Part shown: positions 8,405 through 17,986 of the stretch, piece after piece | How the letters are laid out: each line of letters begins with the position of its first letter | Numbering within the stretch: the stretch's first letter is position 1 | DNA from: Desulfuromonadaceae bacterium | GTDB lineage: Bacteria; Desulfobacterota; Desulfuromonadia; Desulfuromonadales; UBA2294 | Length of the DNA: 42,515 nt | Direction of reading: 5' to 3' | Assembly (NCBI GenBank): GCA_024636225.1 | Contig: JAGXHN010000038.1 | Location: forward strand, 1 to 42,515 | The notes under the pieces: generated by a model | Databases searched by the model: none | Seen by the model: only the letters and a program-made list of their open reading frames with translations | What the model was told of the DNA's origin: nothing | Position numbers and translations under genes: made by a program

Positions 8405-10363
8405 TCAAAAAAGTTCAGTTGCTGGCAGCAGCTTTAACTCAGCCTTAGATTTGATCTGAAACTGTTCATATTGAAGTGTCAAATGTGGGCTATAGCAGGG
8501 GTCGTTCAGCAAGGTAGCACCCCACTTCTCCTGCATAAATATGGTCTCTTGTTTAAAGCGTTCCATTTTCTCAACGGTATCATCCTTCCCGCGGCTTTTG
8601 GACTCGGAATGATACAGCTCTGCCCAGGGGGTTAAAAGATTACGATAACCAAATTCTCTCACCTTTAGACAAAAATCAACATCATTGAATGCCACCGCAA
8701 GCTTTTCCTGATCCATTCCTCCTACCTGCTCATAGATCGATTTTTTAACAAACAGACAGGCAGCCGTTACGGCGGAGACGTTATGAATAACTCCGAGACG
8801 GTCAAAATATCCATGATCGTAGCGAGACAGGTATTTATGCCCATGACCTGCCACCCCTCCGACCCCAAGGATAACCCCGGCGTGTTGGATGGTTTCATCC
8901 GGATAGTATAATTTAGCTCCGACACAGCCAATATCGTCACGGACAGCGTGGGAGACCATCTCCGTCATCCACCCTGGAGTGATCACCTCGACATCATTAT
9001 TGAGCAGGCCAAGCACCTCACCAGCAGCAACATTTGCCGCAGCATTGTTTATAGCAGAAAAATTAAAATCCCCGTCATAATCGATCACGCGCACGCGGGG
9101 ATCGAGTGACAGCTCAGCAAAAACCCTGAAGGTCGAGTCCTCTACGCTCTGGTTGTTTACAATAATTATTTCAAATTTTCCATACTCTGTTTTTTGAAGA
9201 ATACTTTCGACACACCCCTTTAACGTTTTTGCATGATCGCGCGTGGTAATAATAACACTGACGAAAGGTATGTTTTTTGGTAAAGTTCGAATCACACGAT
9301 AGGTATTCGAAGTATTCCCTTTATCAACATGACCCGAGACACCCCTCTCCTGCAAAAGGCTCGACAACGCTTTCAACCCAGCAGTGACAGAATAATCTTT
9401 GGCATGCGGATCAAACGCCGTTGAATTGGCGCTTGCTCTCCAATGGTAAAGCACCTTGGGAATATGACAAATTCGATCAGAGGGAATCAAAGTCAAGCAG
9501 CGAAGAAAGAGATCGTAATCCTGACTCCCCTCAAAACCTTCCCGGAAGCCCCCGACTTGCGTAACGAAGTCACGACGAATCACGGATAAATGCGAAATAT
9601 AGTTCTGAGACAGTAAAAGATCTTCTGAATAATCAGGTTTGAAGTGAGGAGAAAAGCGTATTCCGCGGTCGTTGATTTTATCCTCATCACTGTAAATGAA
9701 ATCGAACTTATTAATACTGACAGCTGCGACAACCTCATTTATGGCATGAGGAGAGAGCTCATCGTCATGATCAAGGAAGGTCACATAATCTCCAGTGGCC
9801 AAGCCAAGGGCACTGTTAGACGCAATCGAAATATGCCCGGTCACTTCACGGAAAATTGTCTTAATACGCGAATCCTGAGAAGAATATTCATCGAGCAAAA
9901 TGCGAATATGTGGAAGCGTCGAGCCGTCATCACAGATACACAACTCCCAGTTTTGATAAGTCTGCCTTTGCACCGACTTTATTGCCTGCCGCAAAAAAGC
10001 GGAATCCGTATTAAAAACCGGCATGATGATGGAAATGAGGAGACCTGTATCTGCGCATAAATCCTTAAACAAGTCAGATTCGAATGTTTGCATCCATTCA
10101 TCATAATTCCCCTCTATAGGGCGTCCGGTTACCTTGCAATACTCATTCACCAATCGAGAATACATGCCATCCCAGCCATGTTTACGAAACCGGGCATACG
10201 ATTTCATATAAACCCGAAGCGGATTCGTTTTTTTCTTGGCATCCACGAGTGCAACGACGGCAGACATCTTTAGCAGGCTGAATGGTGTTATAGCTGGTGG
10301 AGAAAAAGCAACACCGCCATCGGTTCTTGCACGGTTTTTTCTGAAGAAAAAAGATTTTCCCAT
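8405..10363 (-). CDS. Two-domain GT2 glycosyltransferase
   Basis: A 652-residue protein with two GT-A (GT2) catalytic domains. The first (about 109-310) shows SIIMPVFNTD, ICDDGS and the DxD-like FLDHDDE (197-203). The second (about 367-600) shows VSVIITTRDHAKT, IVNNQS, the NNDVE metal site (455-459) and DVDFCLK (561-567). This layout is common in O-antigen and capsule loci, where one polypeptide adds two sugars or polymerises a disaccharide. The N-terminal 100 residues are an unassigned helical region. No membrane segments are evident, so it is cytoplasmic or peripheral. Specificity is unknown. It is 75 bp downstream of the sulfotransferase gene, in the same direction. Confidence 0.9.
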   Translation of the reverse strand: MGKSFFFRKNRARTDGGVAFSPPAITPFSLLKMSAVVALVDAKKKTNPLRVYMKSYARFRKHGWDGMYSRLVNEYCKVTGRPIEGNYDEWMQTFESDLFKDLCADTGLLISIIMPVFNTDSAFLRQAIKSVQRQTYQNWELCICDDGSTLPHIRILLDEYSSQDSRIKTIFREVTGHISIASNSALGLATGDYVTFLDHDDELSPHAINEVVAAVSINKFDFIYSDEDKINDRGIRFSPHFKPDYSEDLLLSQNYISHLSVIRRDFVTQVGGFREGFEGSQDYDLFLRCLTLIPSDRICHIPKVLYHWRASANSTAFDPHAKDYSVTAGLKALSSLLQERGVSGHVDKGNTSNTYRVIRTLPKNIPFVSVIITTRDHAKTLKGCVESILQKTEYGKFEIIIVNNQSVEDSTFRVFAELSLDPRVRVIDYDGDFNFSAINNAAANVAAGEVLGLLNNDVEVITPGWMTEMVSHAVRDDIGCVGAKLYYPDETIQHAGVILGVGGVAGHGHKYLSRYDHGYFDRLGVIHNVSAVTAACLFVKKSIYEQVGGMDQEKLAVAFNDVDFCLKVREFGYRNLLTPWAELYHSESKSRGKDDTVEKMERFKQETIFMQEKWGATLLNDPCYSPHLTLQYEQFQIKSKAELKLLPATELF

Positions 10364-10438
10364 AAGGCGGCAAATCCAATAATTTGTTCGACACAGTAAG
10401 GAGACAAATCGCTATTTATAAAAAAAGTCGGGCAGGAG

Positions 10439-11386
10439 TTATTTTGTTCTGTTGATAACCTGACCGGTCGTAGAAACTCTGCAGACAATGTCACAGTCCG
10501 AAGAAATGGGGTGTGTAAAGTTGTATTTGAAACCGATGTATCCCCGCCGGGGTGGATTAAAAAGCAACATGCCTGGTCGTAGATCAGCCGCAGCAACCGT
10601 GGCTAGAACTGTTTCGCCACTATAAATATCGACGCTGACCATGTCATCAGATTTTTCATAAAAAGCCCACCCTTGGACATATTCGGAGGTGACCTCTTGA
10701 ATCCAGGCATGGGTATAGGGCAGTTTACGCGCGTGGAGTTCGAGTCTCTGCCCCAACAATTCTTTGGCCTTGTCGTAAAATTCGAAATCCTGCGCATTAT
10801 GTTCTTTGACCAGTTCAAGTTTTTCGGGATCAACTTTGTATTTTTCTCTATTTTTCGAGGCGTTCTGGTTCACCTTCATTGCTGGCAGTTCGATACCGTA
10901 AAGCCAATTCAGAAGGTCGAGAGAGGCACCATACTCCTCGGTAATGCCAATCAACCCGAACATTTCCAGCGGTCGGCTCCGCAGCAATTTAGATTGAAAA
11001 TTTACGAATCGCTCTTCCTGGACAAAATCAGAAAATTTATTCTCATACCCATGGAGTCGGACAAAATGCTCATAGTGTGAAACGACTTGTTCATAGGGCT
11101 CGCGCAAAAAACTTATAACATTTCGAGCGGGGAAAAGTGGGGAGTATTTCATGTCGTGAAAATGCCCCGCCAAAAAGGAAGTGTTGCGTTCGTCTAAATA
11201 CTGGGAAAACCGGTATCTGTCATGGTTGGTATAAATATATTTTTGTATACACGGGGAGGTTTCGTCGGAATTTACGCCATAATCCAACAGCAGGTTGTTC
11301 CCACCATAGTAACAATGAGCGGCCATCCGCAAACTTGTGCCTGCGGTCTTTGGGATATGAATAAAAAGAAGATGATTATTGACCAT
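10439..11386 (-). CDS. Sulfotransferase family 2 protein with extra C-terminal domain
   Basis: A 315-residue PAPS-dependent sulfotransferase. The 5'-phosphosulfate loop HIPKTAGTSLR (10-20) is near the N-terminus, as in the Sulfotransfer_2 family of carbohydrate sulfotransferases. The 3'-phosphate segment ISFLREPYEQVVSHYEHF spans 91-108 (Arg95 and Ser103 being the likely contacts). The catalytic part ends near 220. A further 90 residues, beginning about YVQGWAF (236-242), look like a beta-rich domain (VSVDIYSGETVLATVAAADL) and are unassigned; it may bind glycan. With CysD and CysNC in the same run, it very likely sulfates a capsule sugar. The N-terminal Met is placed right for the family, although the ribosome site is poor. 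Confidence 0.88.
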   Translation of the reverse strand: MVNNHLLFIHIPKTAGTSLRMAAHCYYGGNNLLLDYGVNSDETSPCIQKYIYTNHDRYRFSQYLDERNTSFLAGHFHDMKYSPLFPARNVISFLREPYEQVVSHYEHFVRLHGYENKFSDFVQEERFVNFQSKLLRSRPLEMFGLIGITEEYGASLDLLNWLYGIELPAMKVNQNASKNREKYKVDPEKLELVKEHNAQDFEFYDKAKELLGQRLELHARKLPYTHAWIQEVTSEYVQGWAFYEKSDDMVSVDIYSGETVLATVAAADLRPGMLLFNPPRRGYIGFKYNFTHPISSDCDIVCRVSTTGQVINRTK

Positions 11387-11719
11387 AGATCAATATTCCA
11401 TATGACTCTCAAATTAAAGCTACATGATAACCGTCCACGGCACAGTACATTTTGAAGAGGTCGTAAGCACCTTGAAAGGATGGTGAAAATAAGTCGATTA
11501 AGCTAGGATAAACCAATATAAAATAATTCAACCTAGCTTCGCATCATACGTTATCCAACCTGAAACCAATATCAAATCATAATAGCAAAATTGTAGGATG
11601 AAAGCTCTCAATGTTAAAAAATTCATTTGTGTATGGCATCTCAGAGCGCAACAACTCAATCGCATTGATTATGGTTGGTGAAAGAGATAGATAGTTGTCG
11701 ATTTCCAGAAGCGGATAAA
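11387..11719. other. AT-rich intergenic gap inside the capsule locus
   Basis: This 333-bp stretch between the methyltransferase and the first sulfotransferase shows no credible gene on either strand, no clear terminator and no tRNA. It is distinctly AT-rich, and may be a recombination joint between capsule cassettes. Confidence 0.5.
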
Positions 11720-12739
11720 TTACAAGAAGCCTTTACTTACCGGTCGAATGCAAAATTCAGGGGACAAATTTCTATAAAACTTGGTATTTGCTCCTTCTCC
11801 AAGACTCATGATAGCGGCCATTTTTGTCGGTTTTATGAGTCCATTTTCCAGAAGAGTAGCATTGAGAAATTCAATAAAATCAATAAGTGCAGTATCGTGA
11901 GGATTTTCTGGATTATAGTTTGCACCATAACCTCGTCCAATAAATTCATCGGTAAGATTCCCATACGCAAAAAAAACTTCAAAATTAAAATATTTGACTA
12001 ACAACGGCAGTATATCTTGAGACCGAATACCTTCAAAACCTTGCACAGAACAATCATGATTGTAAAATTCATCGAATGTTTTTTTCAGTAAATGATTATA
12101 TTTCTTTTCGGTTGGTAATGTTCTCCATATCCGTTCGATGAGCTCAAGTGCTTCGGGCCAACGCGAGTGGCCATTTCTACCAATCATGTCAAAGGAAACA
12201 AATACCCCTTCTTTATGTAAGCTGTCTTTTATTGCTTCAAACAAGTGCTCCAGTTCTAATACGTGATGTAATGAGTGATGAGCCATAACACCCGCATAAG
12301 TTTTGTCCCCTGTCCATTTATTGAAATCCGATTGAACAATATTGAAATTATCAGTGAGACTGGCATTACCTATATTGCTAACAGCTCTATCAATTTGAAT
12401 GGGGGAAAGCTCGACTAAATCAAATATAAAATCTGTACAGCCAAGCGTCTTCATTCTTTGAGCAACTTGCACCTCTAAGGCACCATCACCACTTCCTAAT
12501 GAAATCACATTTTTTACACCTGATCTCTGGATACGATCGCAAAACGGTTTGGCATAAAAATCAATATGATCATTTAGTCCAGAAACCGATAAAAAATGCG
12601 GTTTCATATGTTTTTCCTTCCAATAATCCATTATAGGAGATAATTGTCCATGCATATTTGAGACATTTACATATTGATTTATTTGTTGATTTACACGATC
12701 TTCATATAGCATGTATGTACCTATCGGTTTTTCAAACAT
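11720..12739 (-). CDS. SAM-dependent methyltransferase (class I)
   Basis: A 339-residue protein with a Rossmann methyltransferase core. Motif I is VISLGSGDG (78-86), followed by an acidic residue at the end of strand 2 (LVELSP, 108-113), a QSDFN segment (136-140) and the HHSLHHVLE post-motif (154-162). It probably methylates a sugar hydroxyl or a capsule precursor, or caps a chain; the substrate cannot be told from sequence. It is flanked on both sides by sulfotransferase genes in the same direction, though separated by gaps of about 330 and 250 bp. Base composition is AT-rich like the neighbouring second sulfotransferase, suggesting that they arrived together. Confidence 0.82.
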   Translation of the reverse strand: MFEKPIGTYMLYEDRVNQQINQYVNVSNMHGQLSPIMDYWKEKHMKPHFLSVSGLNDHIDFYAKPFCDRIQRSGVKNVISLGSGDGALEVQVAQRMKTLGCTDFIFDLVELSPIQIDRAVSNIGNASLTDNFNIVQSDFNKWTGDKTYAGVMAHHSLHHVLELEHLFEAIKDSLHKEGVFVSFDMIGRNGHSRWPEALELIERIWRTLPTEKKYNHLLKKTFDEFYNHDCSVQGFEGIRSQDILPLLVKYFNFEVFFAYGNLTDEFIGRGYGANYNPENPHDTALIDFIEFLNATLLENGLIKPTKMAAIMSLGEGANTKFYRNLSPEFCIRPVSKGFL

Positions 12740-12991
12740 TCATTGACATTGTTTTTGATGTGTCTCGAGTTCAAGCAGTATTAGCTGTCATAAGAAACAA
12801 TGGCCTACGAAAAACATCTTCAACGGGGAAGCCAAAATCAGCGTTACCGAAGATCGGTAAATAGATAAAAATGCAACTTTTTCATAAGAGTCCTATTGTT
12901 GTACTATGCGGGAGAAACCTATCCTGACAAGACAGTTAGAACTGCGACATTACGATTGTCATAAAAAAACACAATCAAATTGAAGGATTAA

Positions 12992-13747
12992 TTAGATACA
13001 AATTTTCAAACTATCAAGCCACTGTTCGTATCTGAATGAAGTATTCTTATCCACAAACCTCTTCTGTTCATCGCTTAGAGCGAATTTTTTTCTTTCCATT
13101 AAAAGTCGTTCTGAGTTTGCAAGGAGGTTCTTAAATTTAGATAATGTCCTGTGATCTATAGAAAGTCCGATAAAATCATATAAAGAAATTAGCGATTTAG
13201 GTTTTAAAAAAATATCCTCATACTTTATGCAACAAATATTCTCTGAATACTTACTAATATGAGCATGTGCAGCTTCCAAAGATTCATTCCAGGCGTAAAC
13301 TGCGGCCTTAAAATCTCTCGATGCGGGCCAGTCCTGTGTCTCCGTGGCTCTTTTGTTCCAAGAAGCTGCCACATCATAAATATTTCGGTAAATGTAAATA
13401 CATTTTGAATCTGGCCATCTCTCAATAATATCATCAAATACTTCGTACAGTTCAGGTCGTTTATCCCCGATAAAATCATAATCACCACTGGTCAATTTTT
13501 CAACGATGCTATCATCCCAACTGTGAAACAGGGAAAACTCATCATAAAATGTATCCCCAGGTTCAACATTAAGAAAACGTTCACCAATAAAGTGTTCTTC
13601 GCATAACGTGAACTTGCCCTTGATGACTAAATGTCCATAGCGCTCCATCCCCATAACCACACGGCTATGACAGCCGATAAGTTGAGCTAAGGCACTAGTA
13701 CCTGACCTGGCGCAGCCTGCAATAAATATCTTTTTCTTCACATTCAT
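12992..13747 (-). CDS. Second PAPS-dependent sulfotransferase
   Basis: A 251-residue sulfotransferase of a different subfamily from the one at 10439. The 5'-phosphosulfate loop is IFIAGCARSGTSAL (7-20) and the 3'-phosphate segment is YIYRNIYDVAASW (118-130), with Arg121 and Ser129 as likely PAPS contacts. No transmembrane segment or signal peptide is present, so it should act on cytoplasmic glycan intermediates. The ATG at 13747 touches an AAGGA site directly; the GTG two codons later (13741) sits at 6-base spacing and is the more likely start. Two dissimilar sulfotransferases imply two sulfation positions or sugars. Substrate unknown. Confidence 0.86.
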   Translation of the reverse strand: MNVKKKIFIAGCARSGTSALAQLIGCHSRVVMGMERYGHLVIKGKFTLCEEHFIGERFLNVEPGDTFYDEFSLFHSWDDSIVEKLTSGDYDFIGDKRPELYEVFDDIIERWPDSKCIYIYRNIYDVAASWNKRATETQDWPASRDFKAAVYAWNESLEAAHAHISKYSENICCIKYEDIFLKPKSLISLYDFIGLSIDHRTLSKFKNLLANSERLLMERKKFALSDEQKRFVDKNTSFRYEQWLDSLKICI

Positions 13748-13868
13748 TCCTTCATTGAAATGATAAATCTATTCAAACTTAAATCGCTATCGAGCAAGCA
13801 GAAGGTACACAGCTACAAACTTACCAAGCTTTTGCAATCTGCACATCATTGCAGATAAAACAGACAAA

Positions 13869-16800
13869 TTACAATTTATGAAAAATATCTTTTACTCGAT
13901 CAACAGAAAACATCTTCCTACAGTATTTACTCGAATTTTCGGACAATTTTTCACACACTTGAGAATCACGGTATACATTAATCACTTTGTCAGCAAAGTC
14001 TTTGGCTTCATCAGCAACAACAATTGCATCAGCACTATCAATTAGACCTTCGGCACCGACAGTTGTTGTTACCACTGGGATCCCCGCATACATAGCATCG
14101 ATTATTTTACCCTTCACACCTGCTCCAAACCTGAGAGGAGCAACCATCAAACGACAATCATTCAAGTATTCTGTCAGTTTCTGGTCTGACACAAATCCAG
14201 TCACCACGATCTTGTCACTGCTCAAAGATTTAATTTCATCCGGAGGATTTGAACCGACAATGTAAAACTTCAAATCAGGCAGAGCAGAGTGAATTCTAGA
14301 CAATATTTTTTTTACGAACCACAACACCGCATCAACATTTGGTTTATGCCCAAAGCCACCTACAAAAACAATATCTTTAGTTTTGTTTTTATTCGTTTTT
14401 GGTTCAAGAAACTCTTCAAACACATATAAAGGGACTATTTGAACATTAATTTGTGGATCAATATCGGCTACAACTTTTTTTTCTACGTCCGAAAAAAACC
14501 AGGATACGTCCGCTTTTTTCATAAGTGACAGTTCAATCTCTTTCCACTTGTGAGCGCTCTTCAAGACGTTCTCATCCTTATTTATTGTGTACTCTCTCTC
14601 TTCCCGTAAAAAATGCAGATCATGCCCCAGATATATAATCTTGGCATTGGTTTTATTCTTGACCTCATCAATATACTTTGCAGAGATATGTGGCCTGGAG
14701 AGAACGACAATATCCAGCCATTGACCATTCTCTGTCAGCCAATTCTTCCAGTTTTTCGCATAGTGATCACCCCACAATACTTCTACCCCTAAATCGTTCA
14801 ATGCTTTTAGATATGGCAACCCCGGATAATGCCAGTAATTGTCACCTATAAAATAAACTTGAAAACCGGACTTCGCCAGTGCTTTCAAATAAAGGTATGT
14901 AGCTTTGGATCCAGCATCTTGATCATAGTGCGGCAGATAATGGTCGATATATAAAAGTCGTTTTTTGCTTTTCGATTTGTCTCTCGCCAAAAATACATTT
15001 TCACCATTTTTGAAATGATCTTTTTCAAGAACAGGTTTCCATTTTTTTAAAAACTTTTCCTTGTTCTCGATTTGAGAGTGTTTAATCCCGTAAGCTGTAT
15101 CCGTTCCATGTGATACTCCTTCAAAATGGACAACAACGGATTGTGGCTGGTAGACGACCCTGTAACCTAGGTTTCTAATTTCAAAGGCTAAATCAGTGTC
15201 TTCATAATATGCCGGAACATATCGAACATCAAACCCACCTAGTTTTTGCCAAAGTTCCTTGCGGACCATCATTGCCGCTCCGGAGAGATAATCGACATCT
15301 TTAGCGTAGTTATATTCGGGCTTCGCTGGATCATCCAATCTCCCAAAATTCCAACCACTGGCATCATCCCAGACGATACCGCCTGCTTCCTGCAAGCGTC
15401 CATCTGGGTAAACAAGTTTAGAGCCAGCCATTCCAATTTTTTCGTCGGAATCGAGCAGTTCAACAAGAGCGCTGAGCCAGCCCGGCTGTACATTCGTATC
15501 ATTGTTCAAGAACATAATATATTTGCCGCGAGCTCGTTCGGCAGCTTTATTACAATTCAAAAGAAACCCAAGATTCTCTTCATTTTTCACAAAAGAAATA
15601 TTCCGCACCAAATGTTTAATATTTTGTGCATCGATATCAGGTGAGCTGTCGTCAGCAACAATTATTTCATAGGGAGTCGACTTGGTATTGGCAATAATTG
15701 ACTCAATGCAGGCAAAGGTATAGTTCGCCTGATTATAAGCCGGAATAATAATAGAGACCGTCGGCTGTATGAAGCTGGGGGCAGTCAAGGCCATCGCTTG
15801 TGATAAGTAGACAGATTCAGGGTCGAATATATGAAGGCGATCCCTGAAGGCAGTATCAGCATCACTCCCCTTGCGTTCCCCTGAAATAATTTCGAAACAA
15901 CCAAACATCAGATAATGCTCGAACGCACTACGAAAGTCTTCTTTCTCCAAAGCTTTACGAACATCATGGTTAGCATCAAGATACTTTGCCTCGTCGAAGT
16001 ATCCAGATTTTTCGTAGAGTCTGCGGTTTCCTTGGGAAACCTCGGGGTAACCGAAAAAAACAAAGTGCTCCAGGGCATTTTCAAAGTCACCTTTGACGAT
16101 TGCCGCAGCAACATCCGGATTTGCATTCAGGTATTTCCCACTATCGAAGGACTCGACAAAACGTCGCGGCAAACGATCAAAGAGCCTGTTGTATTCCGCC
16201 TTTCTTACTTTAATTGCTTTCAGAATCTTATTAATCCGTAAAACATCCCTGTAACCTTTAAACGTAAAAAGATCCGCGTAAAGCTGATCCTGATATTTGC
16301 GACGTAAGTGATGCAGCGACTCAACATTTGAGGCAAGAATCGTCTTCTGCTCCGACCGTTTTGATACCTTTTTCAAAATTTTATTCGTCTTCTCAAGTTG
16401 AACATTTTGCTGGTCAAGCATCTGTTGCTGGCTAACGACTCTGCTCTCGCTCTCTTTCATTTTATGATTGACACGATTAAACTGCTCTTTTAAATCATCT
16501 ATTTTCAGCATTGCTGATCGATGAATCTTCGTCAGTTGAGAATGGTCCTGATGCATCTGCTGCTGAATATTCTCCAGATTCTCAATTCTTAACTTATCGG
16601 ATTTACTTTGAATTAAGGTATCTTCTGCACTAAACTTGGCTTCAGACAATTGCACAAGTAACTCTTCCTCTCTCAGTTTCGCCTGATCAAGCGCAGCTAG
16701 CTGTTTAATGGCGCGCTTATCCATTTTATTAGCTTCAGCAACATGACGTTGGACGGTTGCGTTTAACTCAGCAACTTCAGCGGTTTGTTGTGCTAACTCC

Positions 16801-17783
16801 TGTCGGAAAGCCTCAACTGACAACACATGCTCCTTCTTCGCCTTCTCCAGTTCAGCCTTCAACAAAGTAAGATAGTCACGTGCCTTCTCAGCCTCTGCAT
16901 GTTGACTCTTGACGGTAGCCGTCCGTTCGGCAACCTCAGCGGTATGTAGTGCCAACGCCAACTGCTGAGAGTTGACAAGATTTCTGAGAATGGTAATCTC
17001 CTCGTTGAGATCTGCCGCCCACCGGTTGCGCTCTTCAACCTCGTCTTGCAATTGCAAAATTCTTCTAGTCCTGCGGCCATACTCTCCAGAAAAAATTTGC
17101 AGACTAGAAAAATTGATCTGAGGCCAGGGGCTGTCGCTACACACTGCGACCATGTATTTCCCGTTATGTACTTCGACAGACGTCCTGTGCAAAAGCTTTA
17201 AGGAATGACTTTTATTGTGTGTCAGGAGATTACAGACTTCAAAAGATTGGTAATAAAGTTCGACATGCTTATATCTTGACTGAAGAAATCTGACAAACTC
17301 GTCGTGATGAAACTCATTTTTATGAAATTTATTATGAAAATTAAACTCTTCAGAATAGTTTTTTTTATCTGGCGTTGAAATAATGAGAATACCGTTTTTT
17401 TTCAGAACCCTTTTGATTTCGTGTAAAAAGTTGTCCTGCTTCTTCTTGGAAAGATGCTCCAATGTCTCAAATGATATAGCGACATCAAAGACCTCTGCTT
17501 CTGCTGAAATTTTTTCAATATCATTAACCAGATACTCTATATTTTCGCTCTGATAATATTCTTTGGCATACGTTATAGTCGCTTCATCTATATCAACACC
17601 TGTGACATGAGTAGCTTGGTCAGCAAGAATTTTCGAGCCATATCCGACACCACAAGCAGCATCTAATACTTTTTTCCCGGTCACAAAAGGGAGAACAGAA
17701 AAATACCTGTTCAAATGCTCAATACCGAGCTCCTGATCGACATTCTCATTATTGGGAATATAACGTTCTCCGGTAAAGTCCAT
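13869..17783 (-). CDS. Methyltransferase / coiled-coil / GT2 / GT-B multidomain protein
   Basis: A 1304-residue protein with four parts. Residues 36-140 are a class I methyltransferase (VLDAACGVGYGS at 39-50, TGVDID at 61-66, FETLEH at 105-110). Residues about 240-480 form a long, charged coiled coil. Two copies of a short repeat lie at about 540-585 and 592-638 (YLNANPDVAAA and YLDANHDVRKA). Residues 674-920 are a GT2 domain (TVSIIIPAYNQ, FLNNDTNVQPGWL, EDTDLAFE). Residues 941-1304 are a GT-B transferase (VGGFGHKPNVDAV, then AGVKGKIIDAMYAGIP at 1221-1236). This combines chain extension with a putative capping methyltransferase through a coiled coil, recalling WbdD/WbdA, where a coiled coil acts as a chain-length ruler. 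That role is inferred. AAGG lies shortly before the ATG. It is the first biosynthetic gene after kpsD. Confidence 0.9.
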   Translation of the reverse strand: MDFTGERYIPNNENVDQELGIEHLNRYFSVLPFVTGKKVLDAACGVGYGSKILADQATHVTGVDIDEATITYAKEYYQSENIEYLVNDIEKISAEAEVFDVAISFETLEHLSKKKQDNFLHEIKRVLKKNGILIISTPDKKNYSEEFNFHNKFHKNEFHHDEFVRFLQSRYKHVELYYQSFEVCNLLTHNKSHSLKLLHRTSVEVHNGKYMVAVCSDSPWPQINFSSLQIFSGEYGRRTRRILQLQDEVEERNRWAADLNEEITILRNLVNSQQLALALHTAEVAERTATVKSQHAEAEKARDYLTLLKAELEKAKKEHVLSVEAFRQELAQQTAEVAELNATVQRHVAEANKMDKRAIKQLAALDQAKLREEELLVQLSEAKFSAEDTLIQSKSDKLRIENLENIQQQMHQDHSQLTKIHRSAMLKIDDLKEQFNRVNHKMKESESRVVSQQQMLDQQNVQLEKTNKILKKVSKRSEQKTILASNVESLHHLRRKYQDQLYADLFTFKGYRDVLRINKILKAIKVRKAEYNRLFDRLPRRFVESFDSGKYLNANPDVAAAIVKGDFENALEHFVFFGYPEVSQGNRRLYEKSGYFDEAKYLDANHDVRKALEKEDFRSAFEHYLMFGCFEIISGERKGSDADTAFRDRLHIFDPESVYLSQAMALTAPSFIQPTVSIIIPAYNQANYTFACIESIIANTKSTPYEIIVADDSSPDIDAQNIKHLVRNISFVKNEENLGFLLNCNKAAERARGKYIMFLNNDTNVQPGWLSALVELLDSDEKIGMAGSKLVYPDGRLQEAGGIVWDDASGWNFGRLDDPAKPEYNYAKDVDYLSGAAMMVRKELWQKLGGFDVRYVPAYYEDTDLAFEIRNLGYRVVYQPQSVVVHFEGVSHGTDTAYGIKHSQIENKEKFLKKWKPVLEKDHFKNGENVFLARDKSKSKKRLLYIDHYLPHYDQDAGSKATYLYLKALAKSGFQVYFIGDNYWHYPGLPYLKALNDLGVEVLWGDHYAKNWKNWLTENGQWLDIVVLSRPHISAKYIDEVKNKTNAKIIYLGHDLHFLREEREYTINKDENVLKSAHKWKEIELSLMKKADVSWFFSDVEKKVVADIDPQINVQIVPLYVFEEFLEPKTNKNKTKDIVFVGGFGHKPNVDAVLWFVKKILSRIHSALPDLKFYIVGSNPPDEIKSLSSDKIVVTGFVSDQKLTEYLNDCRLMVAPLRFGAGVKGKIIDAMYAGIPVVTTTVGAEGLIDSADAIVVADEAKDFADKVINVYRDSQVCEKLSENSSKYCRKMFSVDRVKDIFHKL

Positions 17784-17986
17784 AACATAAACCTTGTTAC
17801 TGTTTCAGATAGTAGTGATCGTCAACTTGAAAAAGAGTTACAGGAGGCTGTCCGACAATAGGGGCCGAAGCGAAAATCCAGAAGTTTGAGAACAGATTTT
17901 AGATAGTTTACAGCCTCATAGCCGTGGATTTGGGGCAAAATGGTACCAAGCCAGAATCCCGGTCAATCGGCGGTTTATCTCCTCTG
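17784..17986. other. Gap between kpsD and the biosynthetic genes
   Basis: A 203-bp gap that separates the export genes from the sugar-specific genes. A minus-strand frame of about fifty codons around 17830-17975 is open but matches nothing I recognise and has no good ribosome site. No terminator with a T-run is visible, so read-through from the kps genes is plausible. Confidence 0.4.

Noticed and set aside
12740..12991. Small plus-strand frames in the gap upstream of the methyltransferase
   Set aside because: They are short (about 18 codons each), without ribosome sites, and do not resemble known proteins.
17830..17975. Possible transposase or gene fragment between kpsD and the multidomain gene
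   Set aside because: The open minus-strand frame of about fifty codons does not match any family I can name, and there are no terminal repeats.
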